Source: UBA1765 sp045615885
GTDB taxonomy: Bacteria; Fibrobacterota; Fibrobacteria; Fibrobacterales; Fibrobacteraceae
DNA: 64,000 nucleotides
NCBI GenBank assembly: GCA_045615885.1
Contig: JAZLFR010000055.1
Span: forward strand, 48,722-112,721
Reading direction: 5' to 3'
Position numbers and translations under genes: made by a program. Below the pieces are notes generated by a model, which worked only from the letters and a program-made list of their open reading frames with translations, ran no database searches and had not been told where the DNA came from. How positions within the stretch are numbered: the stretch's first letter is position 1; each line of letters begins with the position of its first letter. Shown here piece by piece: positions 9,041 through 17,260 of the stretch.

Positions 9041-10042
9041 CTAATTCTTCTTTATTTTCCGGATTACCTTGTCGAAATCAGAGTCAATCTTTTGCGTGCG
9101 ATTGAAAATATCGTATTCTCCGAAAGCCTTCTCGTCCGCCTGGTCCCGGCTGACTTTTCCATTGCCATCGAGAATATCGTAGCGCCTGAATTCCAGGAAC
9201 TCGTTCACGCTTGCGGCAAACTGCTCCATGTTAAAAGCAATCTCCCGCTCTATCAAGTCTTCGATGTAGTCGAAATAACCGCTCACAGCGCGTTCCAGCT
9301 GACGGATCTGCTTTTCTGACAAATAATTCTTGGCTATGTTCACATCACTTTTCAGCACACGCCCGCTCGGAGAATTTTTCCAAGTCGTAAGCCCCATGTG
9401 GTCTTTTTTGTGGTCGGCCCTCTCGTACACGATTTCTGCAGCCGTCTGCCCTGTTATCGCATAGTGGAACTTGTTCTGAACCGTGGCGAAAAACTTTTTC
9501 GTTATTTCGGAATCCTTGTCGTAGTCTATGGAACACTCGGCAAAAATATCCGTTATCTGCTGCCAGATGCGGCGTTCGCTCGCACGGATAGATCGGACTC
9601 TTTCCAAAAGTTCCTTGAAGTAGTCCTTACCGAAAACAGCGTTGCCCTGCTTTAAGCGCTCGTCGTCGAGCACAAAACCCTTCTTGATGTATTCCTTCAG
9701 GATTCCCGTAGCCCAAATGCGGAACTTTGTGGCCTTCGCAGAATTTACACGATAACCGACGGAAATAATTGCATCGAGATTGTAGAAATTCATTCTATAG
9801 TTTTTGCCGTCGCTGGCAGTTGCCGAGATTTCCTCGGTAACTGATTTCTTTTCCAATTCTCCAGAGGCAAAAACATTTTTCAAGTGCAAACTGATGTTGT
9901 CCGTCGAACAGTCAAACAACTCGGCCATAGCCTTCTGCGTCAGCCAGATGGTCTCGTCTTTGACCAAGGCCATGACCTTGACATCTTCTTCAGGACTACT
10001 GTAAAGAATATACGATATCTGCTTGGCTAGTTCGTTCGACAT
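9041..10042 (-). CDS. rhuM: RhuM family protein
   Basis: 333 residues. The full-length pattern of the RhuM family is present: the N-terminal winged-helix-like part IWLTQKAMAELFDCSTDNIS, then FYNLDAIISVGYRVNS (near residue 90), FRIWATGILKEYIKKGF, and the C-terminal helical part ending in KIDSDFDKVIRKIK. Originally named for a Salmonella pathogenicity-island gene, the family is often found inside type I restriction loci, including those of Campylobacter. Its biochemical role is not settled; the N-terminus suggests DNA binding. The gap to the preceding HEPN-like gene is 75 bases, so co-transcription from hsdM is possible. Confidence 0.85.
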   Translation of the reverse strand: MSNELAKQISYILYSSPEEDVKVMALVKDETIWLTQKAMAELFDCSTDNISLHLKNVFASGELEKKSVTEEISATASDGKNYRMNFYNLDAIISVGYRVNSAKATKFRIWATGILKEYIKKGFVLDDERLKQGNAVFGKDYFKELLERVRSIRASERRIWQQITDIFAECSIDYDKDSEITKKFFATVQNKFHYAITGQTAAEIVYERADHKKDHMGLTTWKNSPSGRVLKSDVNIAKNYLSEKQIRQLERAVSGYFDYIEDLIEREIAFNMEQFAASVNEFLEFRRYDILDGNGKVSRDQADEKAFGEYDIFNRTQKIDSDFDKVIRKIKKN

Positions 10043-10117
10043 ACCTTCACCATTTCCTACTCACTTGCGCACTACAATATACATTCCCGGAACAGATTTG
10101 TCAAGACCCTTATTCTG

Positions 10118-10651
10118 CTATTCAAACAGCCTTGACGGTTCGAGTTGCAGGTCAGATTCGCCGAGGAGTTTGTAGAGGTTCTGGCAGAGGATGTAGAGGG
10201 CGGCGAGGGCCCACAGGACACTTTTCAAATTCGCCAGTTGGCTGTTCGGAATGCTATCGGACGGTTCTTCCGCTCGCGCGTGCTTGACTAGGTTGTAATT
10301 GCGCCACCACTCCGCAGCCACCTTGTCGTCGAACGCCTGGAACGGCGCCGGCTTTGTCACCTCGTACGGATACTTCGTAATCGCGCGCTCGTTCTTTATG
10401 CGGGGAGTCTTCGTGACAATCGCACGGACCTTCGCCACAATGTTCTTCGGCTTACGCCCCAAAACCTTGCAATATTCCTCGGCAATGGAATCTATCTCGC
10501 TACAGATATTGAGCAGCAGATAAGTGTAACGACTGGAGAACGTCTTGAAGTTGCTCTTGTCAATCGTCACGAACTCATCCGTTTCAAGGAAGTCCTTTTC
10601 AAGCAGAAGATACTGCTTCCAGAAAATTTTAGAGAAAGATTGGGGTGTCAT
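10118..10651 (-). CDS. HEPN-like protein, last gene of the cargo cassette
   Basis: 177 residues from the ATG that overlaps the KAP gene stop (ATGA). An ATG five codons upstream is also open. The protein looks all-helical. Near residue 128 it has WWRNYNLVKHAR, which fits the R-x4-6-H motif of HEPN ribonucleases, and helices follow it (LKSVLWALAALYILCQNLYK). HEPN proteins are common toxins or RNase effectors in defence systems. This assignment rests on the motif and helical pattern only, without a fold search. Its 3' half is clearly GC-richer than the three AT-rich genes before it, so it may have a different origin. Translation is probably coupled to the KAP NTPase. Confidence 0.6.
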   Translation of the reverse strand: MTPQSFSKIFWKQYLLLEKDFLETDEFVTIDKSNFKTFSSRYTYLLLNICSEIDSIAEEYCKVLGRKPKNIVAKVRAIVTKTPRIKNERAITKYPYEVTKPAPFQAFDDKVAAEWWRNYNLVKHARAEEPSDSIPNSQLANLKSVLWALAALYILCQNLYKLLGESDLQLEPSRLFE

Positions 10652-12102
10652 AGATCTTCGTCCCAAAAAAGTTTACTCATTTCTCTAAATGATTCAATAA
10701 ATGTTCCGTCATCTTCAGGGCAATCGTCATCACAGTAGATATTTGCAGATGAAAAAAAGGCCTTTACATAGCCAGCAGGGGTATTTAACTTAAAATGGAA
10801 AGATGGTGAAGCATTTGGTAAACTTTGTACAGGAATAAAATCAGATTTACTCCAATCTTGTAATGCATGATATAAATGATTTGATTCCGGAATGCAGGGA
10901 ATATTATTTGTTTCTTTACATTCAAACCCAAAATAAGCCCCCTTAATTTCAAAGTTGGGAACTGAACGCTTCAAAACATACTTAAAAAACACCTCTAGCA
11001 ATTCAACACACAACACTCCATAACTAGGTTTGATGCTCAAGCCGTTTTTTTCAACTGTTAAAAGATGGATGATTCTTGTTTTTTCAACAAGCTCTTCTTT
11101 AATTCTAATCGGAAAATCAATCATAACCATATTGAAAAAATTTTCAACATAGTCTAATGGCACAATGCTTTTTGTCACATCAAATTCATTTTCAAAACCA
11201 TTCAAAATGGGCGTCATTGGCAAATCAAATTTTCCTTTTGGAACAGGAATCACCATTTGAACAAATTTTTGCAGATAATAATTAGAAAATTCATCCGCTT
11301 TTCGACGACATTCTTCATCTACAATTGTTCCACCCACATCACCTCCAATATTACCAGATTTGTCTCTTTGAATAGAAAAACTAATATACGGTTTCCATTT
11401 ATCAGAGCCTTGTCTATTAAATACTTTTAAAATGGAGCTTGCCAATTCATCTTTATTAATTGCCATCAACTGAATGAATATATATGAATCCGAATCTGTA
11501 CAATAACATATATGATGCAATCGTTCGAGAACTTTTATCGCATATTCTGGCAAGCATCTATCTAGTTCATCAACAACCAAAACAACCCCTTTCCAGTCTA
11601 TTTTCAATAGCGAGAGTTGGTCTTGAACTATTTTTATACATTCCTTCAGCGGTAAATTAGGATCAAAAGTCTTTGAAAAAATTGGTTCTTTGTCAGCCGC
11701 AATCGCTTCTGCACCAGCCCTGCTCAATTCTACAAAATCCAGCCCCGTAGCATGGTTAACCAACATCCCCGCAGCCGATCTAAGAAATTTAATCGCTATT
11801 TCTTTTCGTCTACGAGATTGTTCGGAAAAACTTGGCGGATTAACTGTATTCAATTTATCAACTATACCCGATAATATGGCAACAAGGGGTTCTTCGTAAT
11901 AATCATTTTCCCAACAATTATAGTGAATTACAAGATATTTTGAATTAAGAGAATTTTCCAGTTGTTTTAAAATAAAAGACTTTCCGCAACCCCATTTGCC
12001 ATCAATCGCAAAAGAGAAACCCAAGTGAGCATCAATTTTTTTTGAAATAATGTTATCCAATAAATCAACAAATGGTTGTCTATCTAACAAATCCGGCTTC
12101 AT
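10648..12102 (-). CDS. KAP-family P-loop NTPase
   Basis: 484 residues. Walker A GKWGCGKS near residue 35 and Walker B VVLVVDELDRC near 175 give the KAP pattern, with the NCWEN motif after strand 2 and the AINKDEL sensor region near 215. KAP NTPases are STAND-like ATPases. Several are membrane-linked and many occur in phage-defence loci, where they are thought to act as sensors or assembly platforms. No membrane helix is evident here, unlike many family members. GAGGT precedes the ATG by 6 bases, the gap from the STAS/GHKL gene is 12 bases, and the 3' end overlaps the HEPN-like gene by 4. Codon and base use are AT-rich compared with the flanking hsd genes. Confidence 0.82.
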   Translation of the reverse strand: MKPDLLDRQPFVDLLDNIISKKIDAHLGFSFAIDGKWGCGKSFILKQLENSLNSKYLVIHYNCWENDYYEEPLVAILSGIVDKLNTVNPPSFSEQSRRRKEIAIKFLRSAAGMLVNHATGLDFVELSRAGAEAIAADKEPIFSKTFDPNLPLKECIKIVQDQLSLLKIDWKGVVLVVDELDRCLPEYAIKVLERLHHICYCTDSDSYIFIQLMAINKDELASSILKVFNRQGSDKWKPYISFSIQRDKSGNIGGDVGGTIVDEECRRKADEFSNYYLQKFVQMVIPVPKGKFDLPMTPILNGFENEFDVTKSIVPLDYVENFFNMVMIDFPIRIKEELVEKTRIIHLLTVEKNGLSIKPSYGVLCVELLEVFFKYVLKRSVPNFEIKGAYFGFECKETNNIPCIPESNHLYHALQDWSKSDFIPVQSLPNASPSFHFKLNTPAGYVKAFFSSANIYCDDDCPEDDGTFIESFREMSKLFWDEDL

Positions 12103-12114
12103 CTTTATACCTCA

Positions 12115-13095
12115 TTATATTGTTCTTGTACTTGTTGACGCAGTACCATTAATGCCAAGTCTCCTTGACAAGCTCTCGCCTTCATTAATAATCTGCATAA
12201 TCCACTCTTGGTGTCTTAACAATGTTCGATATTTAAAATTTATACCAACAAACGTCCCAGGATAAAAACCGTCGAACAAATGATTTCCTTTGGAATCAAT
12301 TTTCAAAAATTTTTCTCCACTCCCAATCAACATATATCCAAATTTTTGGGCAATACGAGACAACACATACAAACCAAAACCACTATTATCATACATAGAG
12401 CCAGTTTTTACATCACCACTCGTAATGCCAGGAAGAATAGCATTCTGCAAAGCCCATTCATCACTAGTACATTCATCATAGCATTGAGCTAGAGAATTTC
12501 TTACTCCAGCACCAGAATCGGCAATACAAATTTCAATTTCATCTCTTAAAGGATATATCTGTCCAAATATGGAACAATAAAGGCAATTTGTATGCTCAAA
12601 AACATTGCGTATAATTTCTCGAAAGCAGTACGAAATAACAGGCTCCACTTTTCCAAACATCCAATCTGAGTAATTATCAGAATATTCTTCTATCGCATCT
12701 TGAATTCTTATAACATTTCCATTTAATTTTTCATCATAAACTCGAGACTGCAAAACATTCCATTCAACCACACTAAAAGGTATGTACGATTTTCCCTTAT
12801 TCAAGTCCTTCACACCAAAAGGATTTTCATCAAAATATTTAAAAAAGCCTACGGAATCTAAATATCCCACAGCTCTTGAGAAAAAACTCGCACCAATAAA
12901 TTTGATTGTTCGTCCCTTTTGCTCCTGATTATATTTCAAATATTGAGCCAAAGCTAGAGCTCCAATAGGATAAACAAACGACAAATAAGAAAAATTAATT
13001 ACAATCTCAGAATCAAGACCATCAGCATCATTAATCTGCCTTATTACATAAGAGATAGTCCCTTCATGCAGATTTGACGGGAGAATAATATTCAT
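12115..13095 (-). CDS. STAS-like plus GHKL ATPase protein
   Basis: 326 residues in two parts. Residues 1-110 have a STAS-like pattern (EIVINFSYLSFVYPIGALAL, the conserved strand-loop-helix of anti-sigma antagonists, then KFIGA and a hydrophobic GFFKYF). Residues 140-300 form a GHKL ATP-binding domain: N box FREIIRNVFEHT near 160, G1 box IADSGAG near 193, G2 box GFGLYVLSRIA near 240. Known single-domain relatives (SpoIIAA and SpoIIAB/RsbW) work as pairs in partner-switching control; here both folds are in one chain, and no PP2C phosphatase or sigma factor is nearby. It starts 2 bases after the AbiC-like stop. A signal-sensing or switching role in the cassette is inference. Confidence 0.75.
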   Translation of the reverse strand: MNIILPSNLHEGTISYVIRQINDADGLDSEIVINFSYLSFVYPIGALALAQYLKYNQEQKGRTIKFIGASFFSRAVGYLDSVGFFKYFDENPFGVKDLNKGKSYIPFSVVEWNVLQSRVYDEKLNGNVIRIQDAIEEYSDNYSDWMFGKVEPVISYCFREIIRNVFEHTNCLYCSIFGQIYPLRDEIEICIADSGAGVRNSLAQCYDECTSDEWALQNAILPGITSGDVKTGSMYDNSGFGLYVLSRIAQKFGYMLIGSGEKFLKIDSKGNHLFDGFYPGTFVGINFKYRTLLRHQEWIMQIINEGESLSRRLGINGTASTSTRTI

Positions 13096-13097
13096 TT

Positions 13098-14456
13098 TTA
13101 GTTTCCATACTTGAATTTATGGTCTTCAGCATCATACCAATCTTCAAATTCAAACAGAAGATCATTCGTTTTCTCGGGATATTCTTTTTCCGCATATTTT
13201 GAATCAAAAATAGGATGGTCTTTAAAATCATCTGCCGAAGTTGCTTGACAACTAAAATACTGGATAAAATTAATTATAGCAGTATCAGAATTACCATCCA
13301 TACTTTGGAAAGGAATTACATCGTATGGAGTCATATTATGAATCATCCGGAATCTAGTAAAAAAATGATTTCCTTCATCGCCAAATTCTTCCCATTGTTT
13401 TCCATGACCAGAGAACCAATTATAAAAGAGCATAATTTGTTCTTTGTTTGATAATTGAGCACGCAAAATTCTCAGTAAATCACGTTTCTCTCGGTATGGA
13501 AGAATATCTTCACTCTCTTTGGCAATCGTTTTTACCATCAAAAATAGATGACGATAATAATGATTTAATTTTTCAAAGTGACCACATAATAAAGATTGAA
13601 TGGTAAAAAATGATTTCCGTTGAAACACATCCAATAGCACGCTTTGAATTTTTTCGCTTTTCGCAGCCAATTTATAACGAACAAGAACATCACTAATGGC
13701 CTTTGAATATTCAGCGTAGGAATGTTTTTCTCGCACACTTTTTCTAGCCGTATAAATCAAATCATTCAACACACCTTCACAATACCCTTTGTAAAAAATA
13801 TCATAAGCAATTTTAACTTTTTGACATGGATCTTTTTCAGGATGAATGATATCAACTAAATTAAATGCAATGTTAAATTCATTTAAATAATAATTGAAAA
13901 TATATCGTCCGCTATCTGTAACAAATTCATACTCATCTTCTGATTGTCGTTTCTCTTGTGCTGCTTGTCTTTCAGCTATAGAAGGTACGTATGTTCCGCT
14001 AAATTTCTTTTGGGGATTCCTGTTTGCATCTTCTTTTTTTTCATAAAGAACCTTTGTTGTCCATTTTAGTTCTTTAACATTATCTTGATGTATTTTCAAC
14101 ATTTCGTAAAATTGATTTATTAGCTGTTGCTTTTTATTTAACTTAAAAGATTCATCCCTCTCCGTTCGATTTTCCTTCAGCATTTCTGTATTTGCTTGAT
14201 ACTGTGTCCAAAATGCGGCAAATGTTATAATTGCGGCTGCGATTGCTATTATTGGATTCATAATCCCAAAGGTATCGCCAATCACCCCGGTTTTATCGTT
14301 GAAAACAATATTTTCAAAAAAATGAGGCCTAGTAAAAATCAATGGCGAAATTAGCGAAATGACAATAATAATCAACGATAATATTATAAGGAATTTTGGT
14401 GTACACACCCAATCAAGGGCTTTTTCAAATTTTCCTTTTTCTTTTTTATTTTCCAT
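13098..14456 (-). CDS. Putative phage abortive-infection membrane protein (putAbiC family)
   Basis: 452 residues. Two membrane helices lie near the N-terminus (residues about 23-42 and 66-86), followed by a coiled segment and a large cytoplasmic helical domain. Features typical of the putative AbiC family are QFYEMLKIHQDNV near 125, SGRYIFNYYLNEF near 192 and HYYRHLFLMVKTI near 315. Members are named after lactococcal AbiC; the mechanism is not established. A membrane protein with a helical sensor domain fits the role of a cell-suicide effector. It begins 2 bases after the hsdS stop with GGGAGT as ribosome site inside hsdS, so it is probably made with the methylase. It is strongly AT-rich. 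The family match is by memory of motifs. Confidence 0.72.
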   Translation of the reverse strand: MENKKEKGKFEKALDWVCTPKFLIILSLIIIVISLISPLIFTRPHFFENIVFNDKTGVIGDTFGIMNPIIAIAAAIITFAAFWTQYQANTEMLKENRTERDESFKLNKKQQLINQFYEMLKIHQDNVKELKWTTKVLYEKKEDANRNPQKKFSGTYVPSIAERQAAQEKRQSEDEYEFVTDSGRYIFNYYLNEFNIAFNLVDIIHPEKDPCQKVKIAYDIFYKGYCEGVLNDLIYTARKSVREKHSYAEYSKAISDVLVRYKLAAKSEKIQSVLLDVFQRKSFFTIQSLLCGHFEKLNHYYRHLFLMVKTIAKESEDILPYREKRDLLRILRAQLSNKEQIMLFYNWFSGHGKQWEEFGDEGNHFFTRFRMIHNMTPYDVIPFQSMDGNSDTAIINFIQYFSCQATSADDFKDHPIFDSKYAEKEYPEKTNDLLFEFEDWYDAEDHKFKYGN

Positions 14457-14458
14457 AA

Positions 14459-15592
14459 TTACACTCCCATTTTGGAGAGGAGAAGGGTTTGCATTTGGGT
14501 TAATATTTTTATTTCTTTAAAGCAACACACAAATTTTTGCATTATTACAGAGAAAGGCTGCTTTACAGAATCATCTTCAATAATCAAAATCGGTTGCACA
14601 GAAATAACATCTTGACTGAGATTTTCTTGTGCTCCACCTGTTGCGAGGCGTTTAATTTCTTCTTGGTTTGCAAGAAAATGGAAATACAAAAATGCCGCAT
14701 CAGATTCATTTTTACAAATCATATTGCAACAGGCTTGATTCGTTGTGGACTCACACAACAAATAACCCACTTGAGCTGCAGTAGCTCCATACATAGCCAT
14801 AACAACTGTTCCGGCAGGAATCAACTTTGCAGAACTATTTCTTAAGCCTGCTTCACTTATGTATTCTTCCGTTTCAAAAATGACATTATTCTGAACTTCA
14901 CCAGTTTTTAACCATGGATAATCCTTAGAATTCCAATAATCATTATTGGTTCGACTAGGAGTTCCTCCAGATGTCATTTTTGTACAAAACTCACCAACTG
15001 TTCCCATTCTCCAGCCTTCGGGGAGGTTGTTGGGGTCGATGTTGTCGATGAAGGTGTGGCGGTAGAGGGTTTGGGCGGTTTGTTCGAGGGTGGCGATGAG
15101 TTTCTTGTTGGTTTCTATACGGTTTTGGAGGATGTTGTATTCGGCTACGATTTCGCGCTGTTTTTCTATTGAGGGGATGGGGATTTGCATATCAAATAAA
15201 GCTTCCCTATCCATGCCTCCACGAACATCTCCATCGGTATAAAACCAAGCATTGCGATCAAATTCCGACCTAGAGAACCACATCATCAGATATTCTGTCA
15301 GCAAGATATTCGTATCAACAACTTCAAATACAACATATGCCGGAGACACGATAATTGAAAATGCATCTCTTTGTAATGCAACTGGAATTTTTTCGTCTCG
15401 ACCAACATGCATTAAATTACAGGCGAATTGTCCTTTAGTGACAACTTTATAATTTGACAAATCCGTTCCAATAACATTGGCTACAGAAGGCATAAATTTC
15501 TTTTCGATATTTATGCCTCTCAAATCAGTCACTTTCAAATCCCTGTTCCTTACATCCACAGGGCGTATGTAATCACCTAGGCGTTTCATCAT
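14459..15592 (-). CDS. hsdS: Type I restriction specificity subunit (HsdS)
   Basis: 377 residues with the classic arrangement: target recognition domain 1 (residues 1-150), a central conserved helix (KQREIVAEYNILQNRIETNK, about 160-180), domain 2 starting LPEGWRMGTVGEF near 195, and a C-terminal helix (FKEIKILTQMQTLLLSKMG). It sets the DNA sequence methylated and cut by HsdM/HsdR. The central conserved stretch (bases about 15000-15180) is G-rich like hsdM, while both recognition domains are AT-rich, the usual sign of domain replacement by recombination. The start overlaps the hsdM stop (ATGA). No second hsdS copy or recombinase is seen in the window. Confidence 0.93.
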   Translation of the reverse strand: MMKRLGDYIRPVDVRNRDLKVTDLRGINIEKKFMPSVANVIGTDLSNYKVVTKGQFACNLMHVGRDEKIPVALQRDAFSIIVSPAYVVFEVVDTNILLTEYLMMWFSRSEFDRNAWFYTDGDVRGGMDREALFDMQIPIPSIEKQREIVAEYNILQNRIETNKKLIATLEQTAQTLYRHTFIDNIDPNNLPEGWRMGTVGEFCTKMTSGGTPSRTNNDYWNSKDYPWLKTGEVQNNVIFETEEYISEAGLRNSSAKLIPAGTVVMAMYGATAAQVGYLLCESTTNQACCNMICKNESDAAFLYFHFLANQEEIKRLATGGAQENLSQDVISVQPILIIEDDSVKQPFSVIMQKFVCCFKEIKILTQMQTLLLSKMGV

Positions 15593-17157
15593 AGTTCAAA
15601 TCCCAGGTTCTTAAAGACTTTGGCCAGTTCCTTTTCGGATTCCTTTTCCTTTTTCAAGAGTTCGCGCATTTCGGCTTGGAGCCCGCGCATTTTCTTGTCA
15701 AAGTCCACCTGTTCATCGCGGTTCTTGAATTCAATGTACTTGCTGGGTACAAGGGACCAGTTCTTGGATTCGATTTCCTTGAGAGTTGCGGTTGCGCAGT
15801 ATTCCGGTTCGTCCTTGATTTTCTGGACTTGCCACTTGTGATAGGTTCCGCTGATTTTTTCGATGTCAGCAGCACTGAACTGGGTGTATTTCTTTTCGAA
15901 GGGTTCGCCCATCTGGCGCAGGTCCATAAAGAGCACTTCACCTTTTCGGCTGCGGTACTTGCGCAATTCCTCGCCCACCTTCACTTCGTGGGCAGTCTTG
16001 TTGTTGTTCAAGATCCAGAGTGTTACGCTGATGTCCGTAGAATAGAACATGTTGCGGGGCAAAATAAGGATTGCCTCCACCTTGTCGTTCTGCAAAAGTT
16101 CCTTACGGATCTGGAGTTCGTCACCTTCCCCACTGAGGGCTCCGTTAGAAAGCAGGAACCCGGCCACGCCATTGTCGGAGAGCTTGGAGAGAATGTTCAG
16201 GATCCAGCCGTAGTTTGCGTTGCTGGTGGGCGGCACGGTGTAGCCTTTCCAGCGGGGGTCATCGAGAAGTTCGTTTTCGGCGCGCCAGGACTTCTGATTG
16301 AATGGCGGATTTGCCATGATGAAGTCGGCCTTCAAATCCTTGTGCTGGTCTTCGGCAAATGTATCGGCAGGCTTTTCTCCCAAGTTGCCGGTAATGCCAC
16401 GGATGGCAAGGTTCATCTTGGCAAGCTTATAGGTTGTGCCGGTGTATTCCTGACCATAGACAGAAACTTCGCGCTTGTTGCCGTTGTGAGCCTCGATAAA
16501 CTTCATACTCTGAACGAACATACCGCCCGAACCGCAGCAGGGGTCATAAATCTTGCCTCGGTAGGGTTCAATCATTTCGGCAATGAGTCCGACGATGGTT
16601 TTCGGGGTATAGAATTCGCCCTTTCCCTTGCCTTCAGCGATGGCGAACTTGCCCAGGAAATATTCATAGACGCGGCCAACGACATCCTGTTCCTTGTCCT
16701 TGATGGTGTCGATGCCATCGATGTCGCTAATCAGGGCTGCAAGCTTTGCCACATCCAGCTGGAGGCGAGAGAAATAGTTGTCAGGGAGTGCACCTCGGAG
16801 GCTCTTGTTCTTTTTTTCGATATTGGAGAGAGCCGTGTCGATGAGCAGGGCGATGTCGGCCTGGCGGGCATGTTCTACGATAAAGCTCCAGCGGGAAGTT
16901 TCTTCCAGGTAGAATACATTGTCCTTGTTGTAGAACTCAGGCATTTCAAGGTACTTTTCGCGGCCAGCATCCTTGAGCTTTGCCCGCTGTTCCTCGAACT
17001 TGTCACTTGCAAACTTCAAGAAGATCAGGGAAAGAACCACATGCTTGTATTCAGCCGGTTCAACGCTTCCGCGCAACTTGTTAGCCGATTCCCAGAGGGA
17101 TGCCTCTACAGACTTTTCAACAACAGCCTTCTTGGTCGTTTTCGCCACTTTTGCCAT
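15589..17157 (-). CDS. hsdM: Type I DNA N6-adenine methyltransferase (HsdM)
   Basis: 522 residues. SAM-binding motif I DPCCGSGGMFVQ lies near residue 204 and catalytic motif IV NPPF near 282. The N-terminal helical HsdM domain (LWESANKLRGSVEPAEYKHV) and a C-terminal coiled-coil tail (EMRELLKKEKESEKELAKVF) are present. With HsdS it methylates adenines at the recognition site. It is the first gene of the island transcript. AAGGT lies 7 bases before the ATG, and a possible promoter is visible at 17210-17239. The next gene overlaps by 4 bases. Confidence 0.96.
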   Translation of the reverse strand: MAKVAKTTKKAVVEKSVEASLWESANKLRGSVEPAEYKHVVLSLIFLKFASDKFEEQRAKLKDAGREKYLEMPEFYNKDNVFYLEETSRWSFIVEHARQADIALLIDTALSNIEKKNKSLRGALPDNYFSRLQLDVAKLAALISDIDGIDTIKDKEQDVVGRVYEYFLGKFAIAEGKGKGEFYTPKTIVGLIAEMIEPYRGKIYDPCCGSGGMFVQSMKFIEAHNGNKREVSVYGQEYTGTTYKLAKMNLAIRGITGNLGEKPADTFAEDQHKDLKADFIMANPPFNQKSWRAENELLDDPRWKGYTVPPTSNANYGWILNILSKLSDNGVAGFLLSNGALSGEGDELQIRKELLQNDKVEAILILPRNMFYSTDISVTLWILNNNKTAHEVKVGEELRKYRSRKGEVLFMDLRQMGEPFEKKYTQFSAADIEKISGTYHKWQVQKIKDEPEYCATATLKEIESKNWSLVPSKYIEFKNRDEQVDFDKKMRGLQAEMRELLKKEKESEKELAKVFKNLGFEL

Positions 17158-17179
17158 GTATGTACCTTAAAATGAAAAT

Positions 17180-17239
17180 CCTAACCCGTTAGGTGATTTA
17201 TATGAGGAAATATAAGATATTTACTTATTTGGAAAGCAA
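17180..17239 (-). promoter_or_regulatory. Possible hsdM promoter with a leader inverted repeat
   Basis: On the minus strand a TTGCTT (-35-like) and a TTATAT (-10-like) element stand 18 bases apart at 17210-17239. Downstream, at 17180-17193, CCTAAC and GTTAGG form a 6-base inverted repeat with a 2-base centre, close to where transcription would begin. That position could serve as an operator controlling methylase expression. Weak evidence by eye. Confidence 0.35.
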
Positions 17240-17260
17240 ACCACTTCTATAAAAAGCGCC

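Noticed and set aside
14459..15592. Phase-variable invertible hsdS locus
   Set aside because: No second or partial hsdS copy and no site-specific recombinase in the window.
7625..17157. Prophage
   Set aside because: No integrase, capsid, tail or lysis genes. RhuM and DinD are common passengers of type I restriction loci.
15676..17175. 499-residue open frame opposite hsdM
   Set aside because: Shadow of hsdM; the composition follows codon bias on the other strand.
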